Shown piece by piece: positions 1-7,995 of a DNA stretch of 40,708 bases (the first letter of the stretch is position 1; each line of letters opens with the position of its first letter). This stretch comes from Rickettsiales bacterium (GTDB lineage: Bacteria; Pseudomonadota; Alphaproteobacteria; Rickettsiales; Deianiraeaceae), in contig JAFUUN010000062.1 of assembly GCA_017477855.1 (NCBI GenBank), forward strand, positions 1 to 40,708, given 5' to 3'. The notes under the pieces are model-generated. The model was not told the DNA's origin, ran no database searches, and was given only the letters and a program-made list of their open reading frames with translations. The position numbers and the translations under genes were made by a program.

Positions 1-977
1 CTATCATTCAGCGACAACTTTGCCAAGCTTTCTTTGAGCTTTGTATAGTCCTCTGTGTCTACTGGATAGACACCGCAGAACACGACTGGTTGCACTTTTT
101 TGAACCCTTCCAGTGGCGTGGTGGTTTCATCTCCCGCGGCCACGATTGTATCACCTATGTTACAGTCCTTCACATTCTTGAAATTGGCACAGATGTAGCC
201 AACTTCGCCCGCTTTGATACTCTCACATGGCAGTTTTTTCGGTGTAAAAAATCCCAGCTGTTCTATCGTATATTCATTTCCGTTGGATAGAGTTTTTATC
301 TTTGCGCCTTTTTTTAGCTCTCCGTCAATCACGCGCACCAGCAGAATAACGCCTAAATAGACATCATACCAGGCATCAACCAGCAGAGCTTTGAGTGGAT
401 TTTCAAGCTTTCCACTTGGCGCAGGAATTTTTTCAATGACTTTCTCTAACATGTCAACAACACCTTCACCGGTTTTTCCGCTGACAAGTGAAATATCCGC
501 TGTGTCCAGTCCGATAACCTCTTCAATCTGCTTTTTGGAGTTCTCCACCTGTGCTGACGGCAAATCAATTTTATTTAGCGCCGGCATAATTTCAATTCCA
601 ACATCAATGGCTTTGTAGGCATTTGCGAGAGTTTGAGCCTCCACACCTTGCGTTGCATCAGCAAGCAGTATGCAACCTTCACAAGCCGACAGACAACGAC
701 TTACTTCATATCCAAAGTCAACATGTCCGGGCGTATCCATCAGGTTAAAGATGTATTCCTGACCACTCTTTGATTTGTATTTCAACCGTACTGTTTGCGA
801 TTTGATTGTTATACCACGCTCCTTTTCAATATCCATGCTGTCAAGCACTTGCTCTGTCATTTCGCGATCTTGCAGCCCACCGCAAATCTGAATTATCCTG
901 TCGCTGACAGTGCTCTTGCCGTGGTCTATGTGTGCGATAATTGAAAAGTTCCTTATTTTTGAATTGTCGTAGGGCAC
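1..977 (-). CDS. lepA: Elongation factor 4 (LepA), N-terminal part, cut by window edge
   Basis: LepA is a ribosome-associated translational GTPase that back-translocates or remodels stalled ribosomes at the inner face of the membrane. The N-terminal G domain is visible: P-loop AHIDHGKST preceded by SKIRNFSII, then the DTPGHVDF-type G3 region, and domain II up to about residue 325 of roughly 600; the 3' end lies outside the window. The frame is closed by TAA just upstream and contains no ATG before the conserved SKIRNFS, so GTG at 977 (giving V-P-Y-D-N-S-K) is the likely start; no Shine-Dalgarno is evident. It is the last visible gene of a minus-strand run parB-GT11-GT25-lepA. The identification is secure; the exact start is not. 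Confidence 0.95.
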   Translation of the reverse strand, partial: MPYDNSKIRNFSIIAHIDHGKSTVSDRIIQICGGLQDREMTEQVLDSMDIEKERGITIKSQTVRLKYKSKSGQEYIFNLMDTPGHVDFGYEVSRCLSACEGCILLADATQGVEAQTLANAYKAIDVGIEIMPALNKIDLPSAQVENSKKQIEEVIGLDTADISLVSGKTGEGVVDMLEKVIEKIPAPSGKLENPLKALLVDAWYDVYLGVILLVRVIDGELKKGAKIKTLSNGNEYTIEQLGFFTPKKLPCESIKAGEVGYICANFKNVKDCNIGDTIVAAGDETTTPLEGFKKVQPVVFCGVYPVDTEDYTKLKESLAKLSLND

Positions 978-1019
978 GGCAAGATTGTGTAAGTGGAGTT
1001 TTTATTTTCAAGATTAGTT

Positions 1020-2048
1020 TTAATGAACCGCCAACTTGCTACATTCGCTCGTTTCATTTTTCCATTTGTTGTAATTATTTAAGAAATCCTCCTGTGTTAT
1101 TAACGGTTTTTTAGCATACCATATACCATTGAAGTTAAATTTATAAGGCAACATTACATATAATAGGTCATCTATAACAAATGTTTGATTAAATATATGA
1201 TTTTGAACGAATTCAGTAATTTGTCTTGCGCCTTCATTTGATACAATGTATGCGGTTCCCATATGCGTTTTGAATACATTTGATATGAAATACTTATTGC
1301 TTCCGTATTTAAAAAAAGATTTTATGAAATCTCTTTTCTTAATCTTCAATCTATTTTTTACTCCATGTCCGAATTCCGAGAAGATATCAAGTTTAAGTAT
1401 ATTAAAATTCATTGGAGTTTGTGACAAATATTTGTCTAAATCATCATAAAAGCTATCTGGCTTCATTATTTCAAAATCATCTTCTAAAATCAACCCCATG
1501 GCATATCCTTTTTCCGCAATGTCTTTTATTGCCCTCAGATGTGAAAAAGTTGCTCCTATATGTCCTATTGTTATAAATGCTGTTCCTCCACTCGCACGTT
1601 GCCATTTTTGTCTTTCCGTCGGAAAAGCAACACTTGGTCTATATTTGATTACAAATTTTGGATCTTTAATATCATAAATATGATATAAATTATTCAATTC
1701 AAAATGTCGTTCTTTGTTGATAAATTGCTTTCCCGTCATCCTTTCGTTTTTAGTTTTATTTATGATAATTAAATCCTTTGTTGCATCGGTCGTTTTAAAT
1801 CTAATTTCATCAAAGCTTTTTCCAAGAAACTCATTACCAAAGGTCTTTTTCAATCTTTCCTCGTATTTGTTTCGTCTTTCAATGCTCCTATCCATGTTAA
1901 GTACATAAACATTTTCTATGGCAGATCTATTAAACCTGACCAATGTTTGTTTTTGGGTAATAAAAAAATAATACAATATCGGGAATATTAAAATCTGCAA
2001 CAACACAAATGCAAATAGTAGTAAAAAACGTTTCTTTTTGCTATCCAT
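1020..2048 (-). CDS. Membrane-anchored glycosyltransferase family 25 (LPS-type) protein
   Basis: GT25 enzymes transfer galactose or glucose onto lipooligosaccharide or, in eukaryotes, collagen. Family features are an early VLNMDRSIERR block, a GATFSHLRAIKDI block and the acidic LILEDDFEI motif expected to hold the metal and nucleotide-sugar. The protein opens with K/R residues followed by a hydrophobic helix of about 20 residues (LLLFAFVLLQILIFPILYYF), predicting a type II anchor with the catalytic part outside the cytoplasm. I chose ATG 2048 because an AGG lies 8 nt upstream and it begins directly before the basic stretch; an in-frame start at 2081 would add 11 residues. It follows the GT11 gene with a short gap, so co-transcription is likely. 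The acceptor is unknown. Confidence 0.85.
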   Translation of the reverse strand: MDSKKKRFLLLFAFVLLQILIFPILYYFFITQKQTLVRFNRSAIENVYVLNMDRSIERRNKYEERLKKTFGNEFLGKSFDEIRFKTTDATKDLIIINKTKNERMTGKQFINKERHFELNNLYHIYDIKDPKFVIKYRPSVAFPTERQKWQRASGGTAFITIGHIGATFSHLRAIKDIAEKGYAMGLILEDDFEIMKPDSFYDDLDKYLSQTPMNFNILKLDIFSEFGHGVKNRLKIKKRDFIKSFFKYGSNKYFISNVFKTHMGTAYIVSNEGARQITEFVQNHIFNQTFVIDDLLYVMLPYKFNFNGIWYAKKPLITQEDFLNNYNKWKNETSECSKLAVH

Positions 2049-2090
2049 GCAAAAACCTATCTTTCTCTCTAAATAAGTCATAAAATTAAA

Positions 2091-3176
2091 TCATTCTGCG
2101 AAATATCTTCCCATCTTCGTATCAACACTTTTTGGTTCTATTGCTTCATCGTTATCAATATTTATCTTAATCCAATCATCAGGATAAATATTTAATGATG
2201 TTTGCAATAACGTTTTATTAATCTTACCATCATCCTTATAAAACCTGTTCGGACAAACCACAATTTTGTTTGGATTTTTGTTTAGCATTCCTGCCCAAAT
2301 TGCAAATGTTGAGTTTGAAACAATATTGTGCTTTGCACTTGCTGACAAAATCAAGTTAAGATATGGCTTTTCCAGTGGGTTAATGTCAACATATGTATGT
2401 GGTTTATTTGGTTTGAAATATTTTTTTGCACCTTCTATGTCATCTGAAAAGATGTAATAATGCACATCTTTCATCTTGTCAAAAACTTTCATTGCCTTTT
2501 TGTAGTAGTCAAAGTTGCAGATATTATGTCTTTTGTATTGAAGGAAATCACCAAGTCGTATATTTATAACGACAGAATTTTTGCGTGATTGCATTTCTTT
2601 TATCATTGCAAGATTTTTATCATCCAATTCATCCTTGTATTTATCAGACAATGTTGTGAACATTTTTTGTATATCTTTTTCATAACCTTTGAAATATTCT
2701 GCATTTTCCAATACCTGTGTCATGTAAATCCCAATGTTTTTTCTAAAACAGTTTTCATCATAATCATATTGCTTTTCATTGCAATCTTTCCATTTCAATC
2801 TTAATAACTTGTTTTTTCTAATAAATCGTTTTTCTAAAAAGTTTGCATTCCATTTCTCTGCATTGACATCAAATTTATCAAAATACCATCTCACCCAAAC
2901 TCTATTTTTCTTATTGTTTTTAGCAAGTTTCACTTCCTTGTCAATAATATGAGTATCATACAAAACCTTCATGCCGGTTTTCTTTTCCAGAGCATAACCA
3001 AAGGCTACCTGATACAACTGATTTCCTGGGCCTCCCCACAATCTAATAATTCTTGTGTTTTTATATTTATTGTTTAGATATGCTGTATATGAAAAAAAAG
3101 CTGCAATCAATAAAACGAGTGCAACAACTGGAACATATATGTATATCTTCTTGTTGAATTTACCACAGCTCTTCAT
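2091..3176 (-). CDS. Membrane-anchored glycosyltransferase family 11 (alpha-1,2-fucosyltransferase-like)
   Basis: GT11 members transfer L-fucose from GDP-fucose in alpha-1,2 linkage. The diagnostic blocks are present in order: GGPGNQLYQVAFGYAL near residue 48, INIRLGDF near residue 200, YYIFSDDIEGAKKYF, a HNIVSNSTFAIWAG block and a terminal YPDDWIKI. The usual HxRRGD donor-binding motif is altered to N-I-R-L-G-D, so the donor or activity may differ from classical FucTs. A basic N-terminus followed by a hydrophobic helix at residues 13-33 predicts a signal anchor. It starts 6 bp after parB stops and precedes GT25. The family is confident; the sugar specificity is inference. Confidence 0.85.
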   Translation of the reverse strand: MKSCGKFNKKIYIYVPVVALVLLIAAFFSYTAYLNNKYKNTRIIRLWGGPGNQLYQVAFGYALEKKTGMKVLYDTHIIDKEVKLAKNNKKNRVWVRWYFDKFDVNAEKWNANFLEKRFIRKNKLLRLKWKDCNEKQYDYDENCFRKNIGIYMTQVLENAEYFKGYEKDIQKMFTTLSDKYKDELDDKNLAMIKEMQSRKNSVVINIRLGDFLQYKRHNICNFDYYKKAMKVFDKMKDVHYYIFSDDIEGAKKYFKPNKPHTYVDINPLEKPYLNLILSASAKHNIVSNSTFAIWAGMLNKNPNKIVVCPNRFYKDDGKINKTLLQTSLNIYPDDWIKINIDNDEAIEPKSVDTKMGRYFAE

Positions 3177-3182
3177 GTATTA

Positions 3183-4202
3183 TTAGTCCTGAAACATCTT
3201 CACCAACTTCAACAACTCATCTGCATTTTTATAATCAACCTCCAATTTACCACTGCCATCTTGGTTGAGTTTGAGCTTCACATCAAATCCGCTGTTTTGT
3301 TTGAGGTAGTTCTCAATGGCCCGAAGGTTGTTGTCTATTGACTGGCGCTCTTCCCTTGTAAGCTGTTGTGTATCAGACCCACTATCTTCATCTTCCGTAT
3401 CATGTTCTTCGCTCTGTTTTTGAAGAGGACTATACATCTGCTTTATCATGTCAAATGTAATATTTGCTGGGTTTTGACCGTCATCTTCTTCATCCTCATC
3501 CTCTTCCTTACCACCATTCTCAATAAGCTTTTCCAGCTGACGAATTGACAATTGTTTTGTGATTATATCATCAAGATATTTTGAAGGATCATCTGTTCCA
3601 AGCAAAACTTTTGCGTGACCTAACGTAATATTTCCATTTTTGATTGCGATAATAACCTCACTTGGAAGATTTAGAATTCGCAACAAATTGGTAATATGAC
3701 TACGGCTTTTGCCTACTTCCTTAGCCAGTTGGTCGTGCGTGTAGCCAAAATCTTCAATGATATGCTTGTAGCCATTGGCCTCTTCAACAGGGTTTAGATC
3801 TTCTCTTTGTACGTTTTCAATAATTGCATTTTTCAGAATATCCTTCTCCGCAATGTCAATTATAACTGCCTTTATCTTTTCAAGACCAGCTAATTTTGTA
3901 GCACGATAGCGGCGCTCACCTGCTATAATAATATATTTTCCGCTGTTCTCATTTTGTCCTTTGGCAACGATGATGGGTTGCAGAAGACCACTGTGCTTGA
4001 TGGAGTTGCTAAGCTCGCGCAGTTTTGCATCATCAAATGTTTTACGTGGCTGATTTGGATTTGGAATGATATTTTCAATCAGCAATTCTTTCAGGCCAAA
4101 GCTACTGTCACCGTTTATAAATGTACTTTTGTTGTTATCCAATTCCTCATCATCAATGGCAAGCAAACTTGCTATACCTCGCCCGAGCTTTCTGTCAGTC
4201 AT
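3183..4202 (-). CDS. parB: Chromosome-partitioning protein ParB
   Basis: ParB is the CTP-dependent DNA clamp that loads at parS and, with ParA, segregates the origin region. Visible parts are the N-terminal ParA-contact motif KLGRGIASLL (5-14), the NPNQPRK segment, the CTPase/ParB box GERRYR (95-100), a helix-turn-helix around DQLAKEVGKSRSHI, and a C-terminal dimerisation domain. An acidic insert (EEDEDEEDD) lies in the linker before that domain. The length of 339 aa is slightly above the usual 280-300. No parA lies on either side: upstream are a repeat and tRNA-Lys, downstream two glycosyltransferase genes. It heads the minus-strand run ending in lepA. The identification is firm. Confidence 0.97.
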   Translation of the reverse strand: MTDRKLGRGIASLLAIDDEELDNNKSTFINGDSSFGLKELLIENIIPNPNQPRKTFDDAKLRELSNSIKHSGLLQPIIVAKGQNENSGKYIIIAGERRYRATKLAGLEKIKAVIIDIAEKDILKNAIIENVQREDLNPVEEANGYKHIIEDFGYTHDQLAKEVGKSRSHITNLLRILNLPSEVIIAIKNGNITLGHAKVLLGTDDPSKYLDDIITKQLSIRQLEKLIENGGKEEDEDEEDDGQNPANITFDMIKQMYSPLQKQSEEHDTEDEDSGSDTQQLTREERQSIDNNLRAIENYLKQNSGFDVKLKLNQDGSGKLEVDYKNADELLKLVKMFQD

Positions 4203-4255
4203 CTGCTGGTGGTTATAAGTAGGTTTGTAAAAATCAAGTTTTTATTATTTTTGCC

Positions 4256-4336
4256 GTTGCGCTGCCCGAGGCCACGCCCTCGCCGTTTGGCTGCGCCTCG
4301 TTCCTCGTCGGCCAAACGCGCTCCGCGCCGCGCAAC
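4256..4336 (+). repeat. GC-rich palindromic element, copy 1
   Basis: Outer stem GTTGCGC/GCGCAAC encloses the shared left arm (CCGAGGCCACGCCCTCGC) and right arm (CGCGCTCCGCGCC). The inner stem TTTGGC/GCCAAA carries a short GC-rich central hairpin. It is strongly GC-rich against AT-rich flanks and lies between divergent parB and tRNA-Lys. Confidence 0.9.
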
Positions 4337-4406
4337 AATATTACTATTCCGCAAATTGGAAAATTCCCTTGCATTTTAAATTTTATCTTTTTCAGTCAAT
4401 ACTGTC

Positions 4407-4479
4407 GGGCATGTAGCTCAGCTGGTAGAGCAGTTGACTTTTAATCAATTGGTCGTGGGTTCGAATCCCACCGTGCCCA
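4407..4479 (+). tRNA. tRNA-Lys (anticodon UUU)
   Basis: A 73-nt cloverleaf can be folded by eye. The acceptor stem GGGCATG pairs with CGTGCCC, the D stem is GCTC/GAGC, and the anticodon stem TTGA/TCAA carries loop CTTTTAA with anticodon TTT. The T arm is GTGGG-TTCGAAT-CCCAC and the discriminator base is A. The CCA end is not encoded. The methyltransferase gene begins only 13 nt downstream. Confidence 0.97.
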
Positions 4480-4492
4480 CTTTGTTGTGTTT

Positions 4493-5923
4493 ATGCCAGA
4501 GCTATCCAAAGAGAAAAGTGAAAACTGGAAAAACAAACTCTACATCGCAGACAATCTTGACGTTTTGAATGGATTAAATAGTGAAAGTGTTGATTTGGTT
4601 TATCTTGATCCGCCGTTTAACTCCAACAGGATTTATGGCAGCACAATGGAACGCAACAGCACGGTATTTAGTGATATTTGGAATTGGAGCGACATTGATG
4701 AATACAAGCTTGACATCATCGCAAATGACTTCCCAGAGCTGGCAGATTATATTGAAATTATTGACAGAATAAGTGATATTCACATGAAGTCATATATCGT
4801 TTATATGGCTCAAAGGGTTATTCAACTAAAACGAATTTTGAAAGATACAGGTTCAATCTACTATCACTGCGACCCAACAGCAGTGCACTTCGTCAAGTTG
4901 ATGTTGGATGGGATTTTTGGGAAAAATAATTTTAGGAATGAGATAAAATGGACTTACAATACCTATTTAGGCAAGGTTGACACGCTAAAATACTTTCCAC
5001 GCAAAACTGATTTGATATATTTTTATAGCAAGAATTACAAGGATTACTACTTTAACAAAGTGCCATTTGGTGAGAATTTTCAAGATACGGTTGACGGCAA
5101 ACGATGGAAGAAATATCTGACAGAAGATGGAACAATTCTTGAAGGACAACATCCAAAAACTGATATAAGATTTAAGGCATACAGAGATAAGTGGATAAGA
5201 GAGCATGGCAGGAAACCACAAAAAGGCGAAGCGATTTACTCTTGCAAAGGAACAATAATTACTGATTGCTGGACTGATTTGAAGGCAGTTGATCCAAAAT
5301 CAAAAGAGAATACAGGCCAACTAACCCAAAAACCCCTTGCCTTACTTGAAAGAATAATAGAAGCATCTTGTCCTGAAAATGGAGTTGTTCTTGACCCATT
5401 TTGTGGGTGCGCAACCACTTGCGTAGCAGCTCAAAGATTGAAGAGAAAGTGGATTGGGATTGACATCTGCGACCTTGCGATGGACTTGTTGACACACAGA
5501 TTGGAGCAGGATGGGTATTTTAAGGATAGAAAAGTTAAGGATCTTGACATGAAAATCAAGGAGCAGGGAGAGGATTTTGACATTTTGAACTGCATAGATA
5601 AAAAGTCAAAGAACTATTCTCCACTGCCACGCAGGACTGATGTTGAGGAGCAAAATTTGAACGAACCGAAGACAAAAAGGGCAATCAAAGAGGTTTTGTA
5701 TCAACAGCAGGAGCACAAGTGCAATGGCTGTGGAAGAGTGCTGGATATTGATTTGCTGGAAATAGACCATATTGTTCCAAAGTCGCATGGAGGTGGAGAT
5801 TATATGGAGAATTATCAGTTGCTGTGTGGGTCTTGTAATAAAATCAAGGGTGCCAAGCCAATGGAGTTCCTTCTGCAAAGAGTGGAGTTGATAAGAAGAG
5901 AGAGGAGAAAGAGGGAGTATTAG
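4493..5923 (+). CDS. Beta-class DNA methyltransferase fused to C-terminal HNH nuclease
   Basis: The N-terminal two thirds form an amino-methyltransferase (N6-adenine or N4-cytosine). Catalytic motif IV DPPF sits near residue 40, a presumed target-recognition region occupies the middle, and the SAM-binding motif I (VLDPFCGCATTC) comes after it; the IV-TRD-I order defines the beta class. The last ~65 residues form an HNH domain with two CxxC zinc knuckles (CNGC, CGSC) around LEIDHIVPKSHGGG. One chain may therefore carry both modification and cleavage activity, or the HNH may act on modified DNA. ATG 4493 is used; GTG 4487 is an alternative two codons upstream. No separate restriction or specificity subunit is adjacent. 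The position immediately behind a tRNA suggests horizontal acquisition, which is inference. Confidence 0.88.
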   Translation: MPELSKEKSENWKNKLYIADNLDVLNGLNSESVDLVYLDPPFNSNRIYGSTMERNSTVFSDIWNWSDIDEYKLDIIANDFPELADYIEIIDRISDIHMKSYIVYMAQRVIQLKRILKDTGSIYYHCDPTAVHFVKLMLDGIFGKNNFRNEIKWTYNTYLGKVDTLKYFPRKTDLIYFYSKNYKDYYFNKVPFGENFQDTVDGKRWKKYLTEDGTILEGQHPKTDIRFKAYRDKWIREHGRKPQKGEAIYSCKGTIITDCWTDLKAVDPKSKENTGQLTQKPLALLERIIEASCPENGVVLDPFCGCATTCVAAQRLKRKWIGIDICDLAMDLLTHRLEQDGYFKDRKVKDLDMKIKEQGEDFDILNCIDKKSKNYSPLPRRTDVEEQNLNEPKTKRAIKEVLYQQQEHKCNGCGRVLDIDLLEIDHIVPKSHGGGDYMENYQLLCGSCNKIKGAKPMEFLLQRVELIRRERRKREY

Positions 5924-6010
5924 AGAGAGGTGATAACGTATGTCTCTGCACCAAGCATTGCTTGCAATGCAAAAGCCACTGCTATAATAAATGCATAGTG
6001 GAAAATTTCC

Positions 6011-6688
6011 TCATCTCCTCTCCAACCTCCCTCCCTTAACCTCATACACATCATCAAAGCGGTCATTAAAGTCGTGGCTGTGAGAGACCATAAGGAGTGC
6101 AATATTGTTTTTCTTTACCAGTTCAAGCATTTCGTTCACAACAAACGCAGACATCTCGTTGTCAAGATTGCCAGTTGGCTCGTCTGCAAGGATGATGAGT
6201 GGCTTTTTGATAATCGCTCTGGCAATGGCAATGCGCTGGCGCTCGCCGCCGGACAGCTCGTTTGGCATGGCCTCAGCGCGGTGCGACATTTTCAGCATAT
6301 CCAGCATTTCCATGGCTCGGTTCTCGGCCTTCTTGCGGCTCACATTGCAAATCAGTTGCGGAATTATCAAGTTCTCCTTGGCCGTGAAGTCATTGAATAA
6401 GTAGTGAAACTGGTAGATAAAACCAATCTTTTTTCTCAACAGTTGATTGCGTTTGTCAGCCGACATTTTCGTAGCGTTTTGCTCGTCAATCCAAATTTCA
6501 CCACTTGTTGGCTCTTGAATTAGTCCTGCAATTTGCAAAAATGTGCTCTTTCCACAACCAGAATTTCCAAGCAACAGCGCGCTTTTTCCGCGCTCAATCT
6601 GCAAACTTGCATCAACCAACACGTCATGGCTTGTATCGCCGTCAATGTATTTTTTTGTGATATGTTTTGCTTCCAGAGCGAGAGGCAT
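6011..6688 (-). CDS. lolD: LolD-like lipoprotein-releasing ABC transporter ATPase
   Basis: This is the ATP-hydrolysing subunit of the LolCDE-type complex that extracts lipoproteins from the inner membrane for transfer to LolA. It shows Walker A GNSGCGKST (41-49), Q-loop YQFHYLFNDF, signature LSGGERQR, Walker B IILADEPTGNLD and switch His in VSHSHD. The 225-aa length matches LolD. An AAGGA sequence about 10 nt upstream supports the start. It follows LicD copy 1 by 2 bp, so they are probably co-transcribed. The membrane partner lolC/lolE is not in the window, so assignment to LolD rather than another MacB/FtsE-like ATPase rests on length and motif style. Confidence 0.85.
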   Translation of the reverse strand: MPLALEAKHITKKYIDGDTSHDVLVDASLQIERGKSALLLGNSGCGKSTFLQIAGLIQEPTSGEIWIDEQNATKMSADKRNQLLRKKIGFIYQFHYLFNDFTAKENLIIPQLICNVSRKKAENRAMEMLDMLKMSHRAEAMPNELSGGERQRIAIARAIIKKPLIILADEPTGNLDNEMSAFVVNEMLELVKKNNIALLMVSHSHDFNDRFDDVYEVKGGRLERR

Positions 6689-6690
6689 AG

Positions 6691-7656
6691 CTATTTCTTC
6701 CTTTTTAGAAGCTCATTTTTTTTGTCAACCCATTTTTTCCATGCATCATCGTTTGGAAGCGCGGCATATTGATATTCCGGTCTCATTTTAATCTTTTTCC
6801 ATCTCATTCTTCTATTGAAAGAGTGATTTTTTGTATAAATTTCTTCTCTCCAATTTCCATATATTCTATCAAATACAGCTTCGGCATTATTTTTACATTT
6901 TAAAGTTAATGGACCAAATTGACATTGTCTAATTGGAAATATTTCCTCTTTTGTTTGCCAATAATCATAGAAATGACATCCGCATCCATTCGGATGTTCT
7001 AATTTGTGTTTTCCTCCGCATTGTAAATATCTATACCTATAATGAGGCTGACAGTTGTCTCCATCACAACATTTTTCCGTTACAAATATATCAATTACAA
7101 CACCTTTGTGAATTTGTAGTTTGATACGCTTATCAACAAGATATCTATCTTCAAGATTATGCTGTTTTATTTCCTTGTTTAGCACATTATAAACTTTATT
7201 CCTATCATAATATACCTCAACGTCCGCGTCATCATCCCAAGGTATAAATCCGCCATGACGAATAGCCCCAAGCTCCGTTCCGCTATCTATTGTATATGGA
7301 ATGTGATATTTTGTAAAAACATAATCCATAAATGCCAATAATTCATATGTTTCATTCACATATTTCTGCGGCATCAAATCGTTTTTTAAAATTTTACTTT
7401 GTGTATATAACTTAATCAACGGATTACACTCCAGAATAGCAAATATTTTTGTACTTCTGAATAAACAGGAGGTTTTTCTAAAACTCTTTACATCACTTGC
7501 ATGGTGATTTTCCCAGTCATTACGACAATTCTCACTTGTATAATAATTATAACACAAAATATAAGCCAAAATCCAAAAAGGGACAAAAACTAAAAACAGT
7601 ACAACAATTATGCTTCTAACCAAGAGTTTTACTCCTCTCTCTCTCTCTCTGCGCAT
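6691..7656 (-). CDS. LicD-family phosphotransferase, membrane-anchored (copy 1)
   Basis: LicD/fukutin-family proteins transfer phosphocholine or related phospho-groups onto surface glycans. The core motif is clear: DSGTELGAIRHGGFIPWDDD with the metal-binding D-D-D-A-D-V that follows. An N-terminal hydrophobic helix (SIIVVLFLVFVPFWILAYIL) predicts a signal anchor. The domain is cysteine-rich (CCDGDNC, CGCHF, CQF...CKN), which fits disulfides outside the cytoplasm. ATG 7656 is followed by an (AG)8 tract inside codons 3-8. An in-frame TTG at 7623 has AGGAG 8 nt upstream and may be the true start. It shares its architecture and a C-FGPL-L-CKNN block with the copy at 7996-8940 and precedes lolD. 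Confidence 0.85.
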   Translation of the reverse strand: MRRERERGVKLLVRSIIVVLFLVFVPFWILAYILCYNYYTSENCRNDWENHHASDVKSFRKTSCLFRSTKIFAILECNPLIKLYTQSKILKNDLMPQKYVNETYELLAFMDYVFTKYHIPYTIDSGTELGAIRHGGFIPWDDDADVEVYYDRNKVYNVLNKEIKQHNLEDRYLVDKRIKLQIHKGVVIDIFVTEKCCDGDNCQPHYRYRYLQCGGKHKLEHPNGCGCHFYDYWQTKEEIFPIRQCQFGPLTLKCKNNAEAVFDRIYGNWREEIYTKNHSFNRRMRWKKIKMRPEYQYAALPNDDAWKKWVDKKNELLKRKK

Positions 7657-7716
7657 AAAAATACAAACTATTGATTATATGCTTTTTTATTTTTCAACAA
7701 TTTTTTTATATTTATT

Positions 7717-7810
7717 GTTGCGCTGCCCGAGGCCACGCCCTCGCCGTTTGCAATCTCCTCGTTCCGCTACGCTCCACTTCGTCCAGCAAACGCGCTCCGC
7801 GCCGCGCAAC
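7717..7810 (+). repeat. GC-rich palindromic element, copy 2
   Basis: Full left and right arms lie inside the outer stem GTTGCGC/GCGCAAC, extended by flanking ATT/AA-type bases. The central insert (CAATCTCC...TCCAGCAAA) is almost base-for-base the same as in the copy at 35615-35713. It lies between the two LicD genes; the rest of the ~340-bp gap is AT-rich with nothing else recognised. Confidence 0.9.
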
Positions 7811-7995
7811 AAAAGCCCAGCTCCACGCTGGCGCAACTTATCTTATTTTTCTGATTTTTAAATATAATAATGCCCGTCTTCCATTTTTGGTATCACGATA
7901 TTTAAAATACACATGTGCGATATATCCAATAATAAAAACATAGAACAATATTCTTTCTGCAACAAAAACCTTGCAGAATACTATAAATGCTTTTT

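Noticed and set aside
5920..6102. Short hydrophobic minus-strand frame overlapping the lolD end
   Set aside because: Two thirds overlap lolD or the methyltransferase stop region, and no promoter or family supports it.
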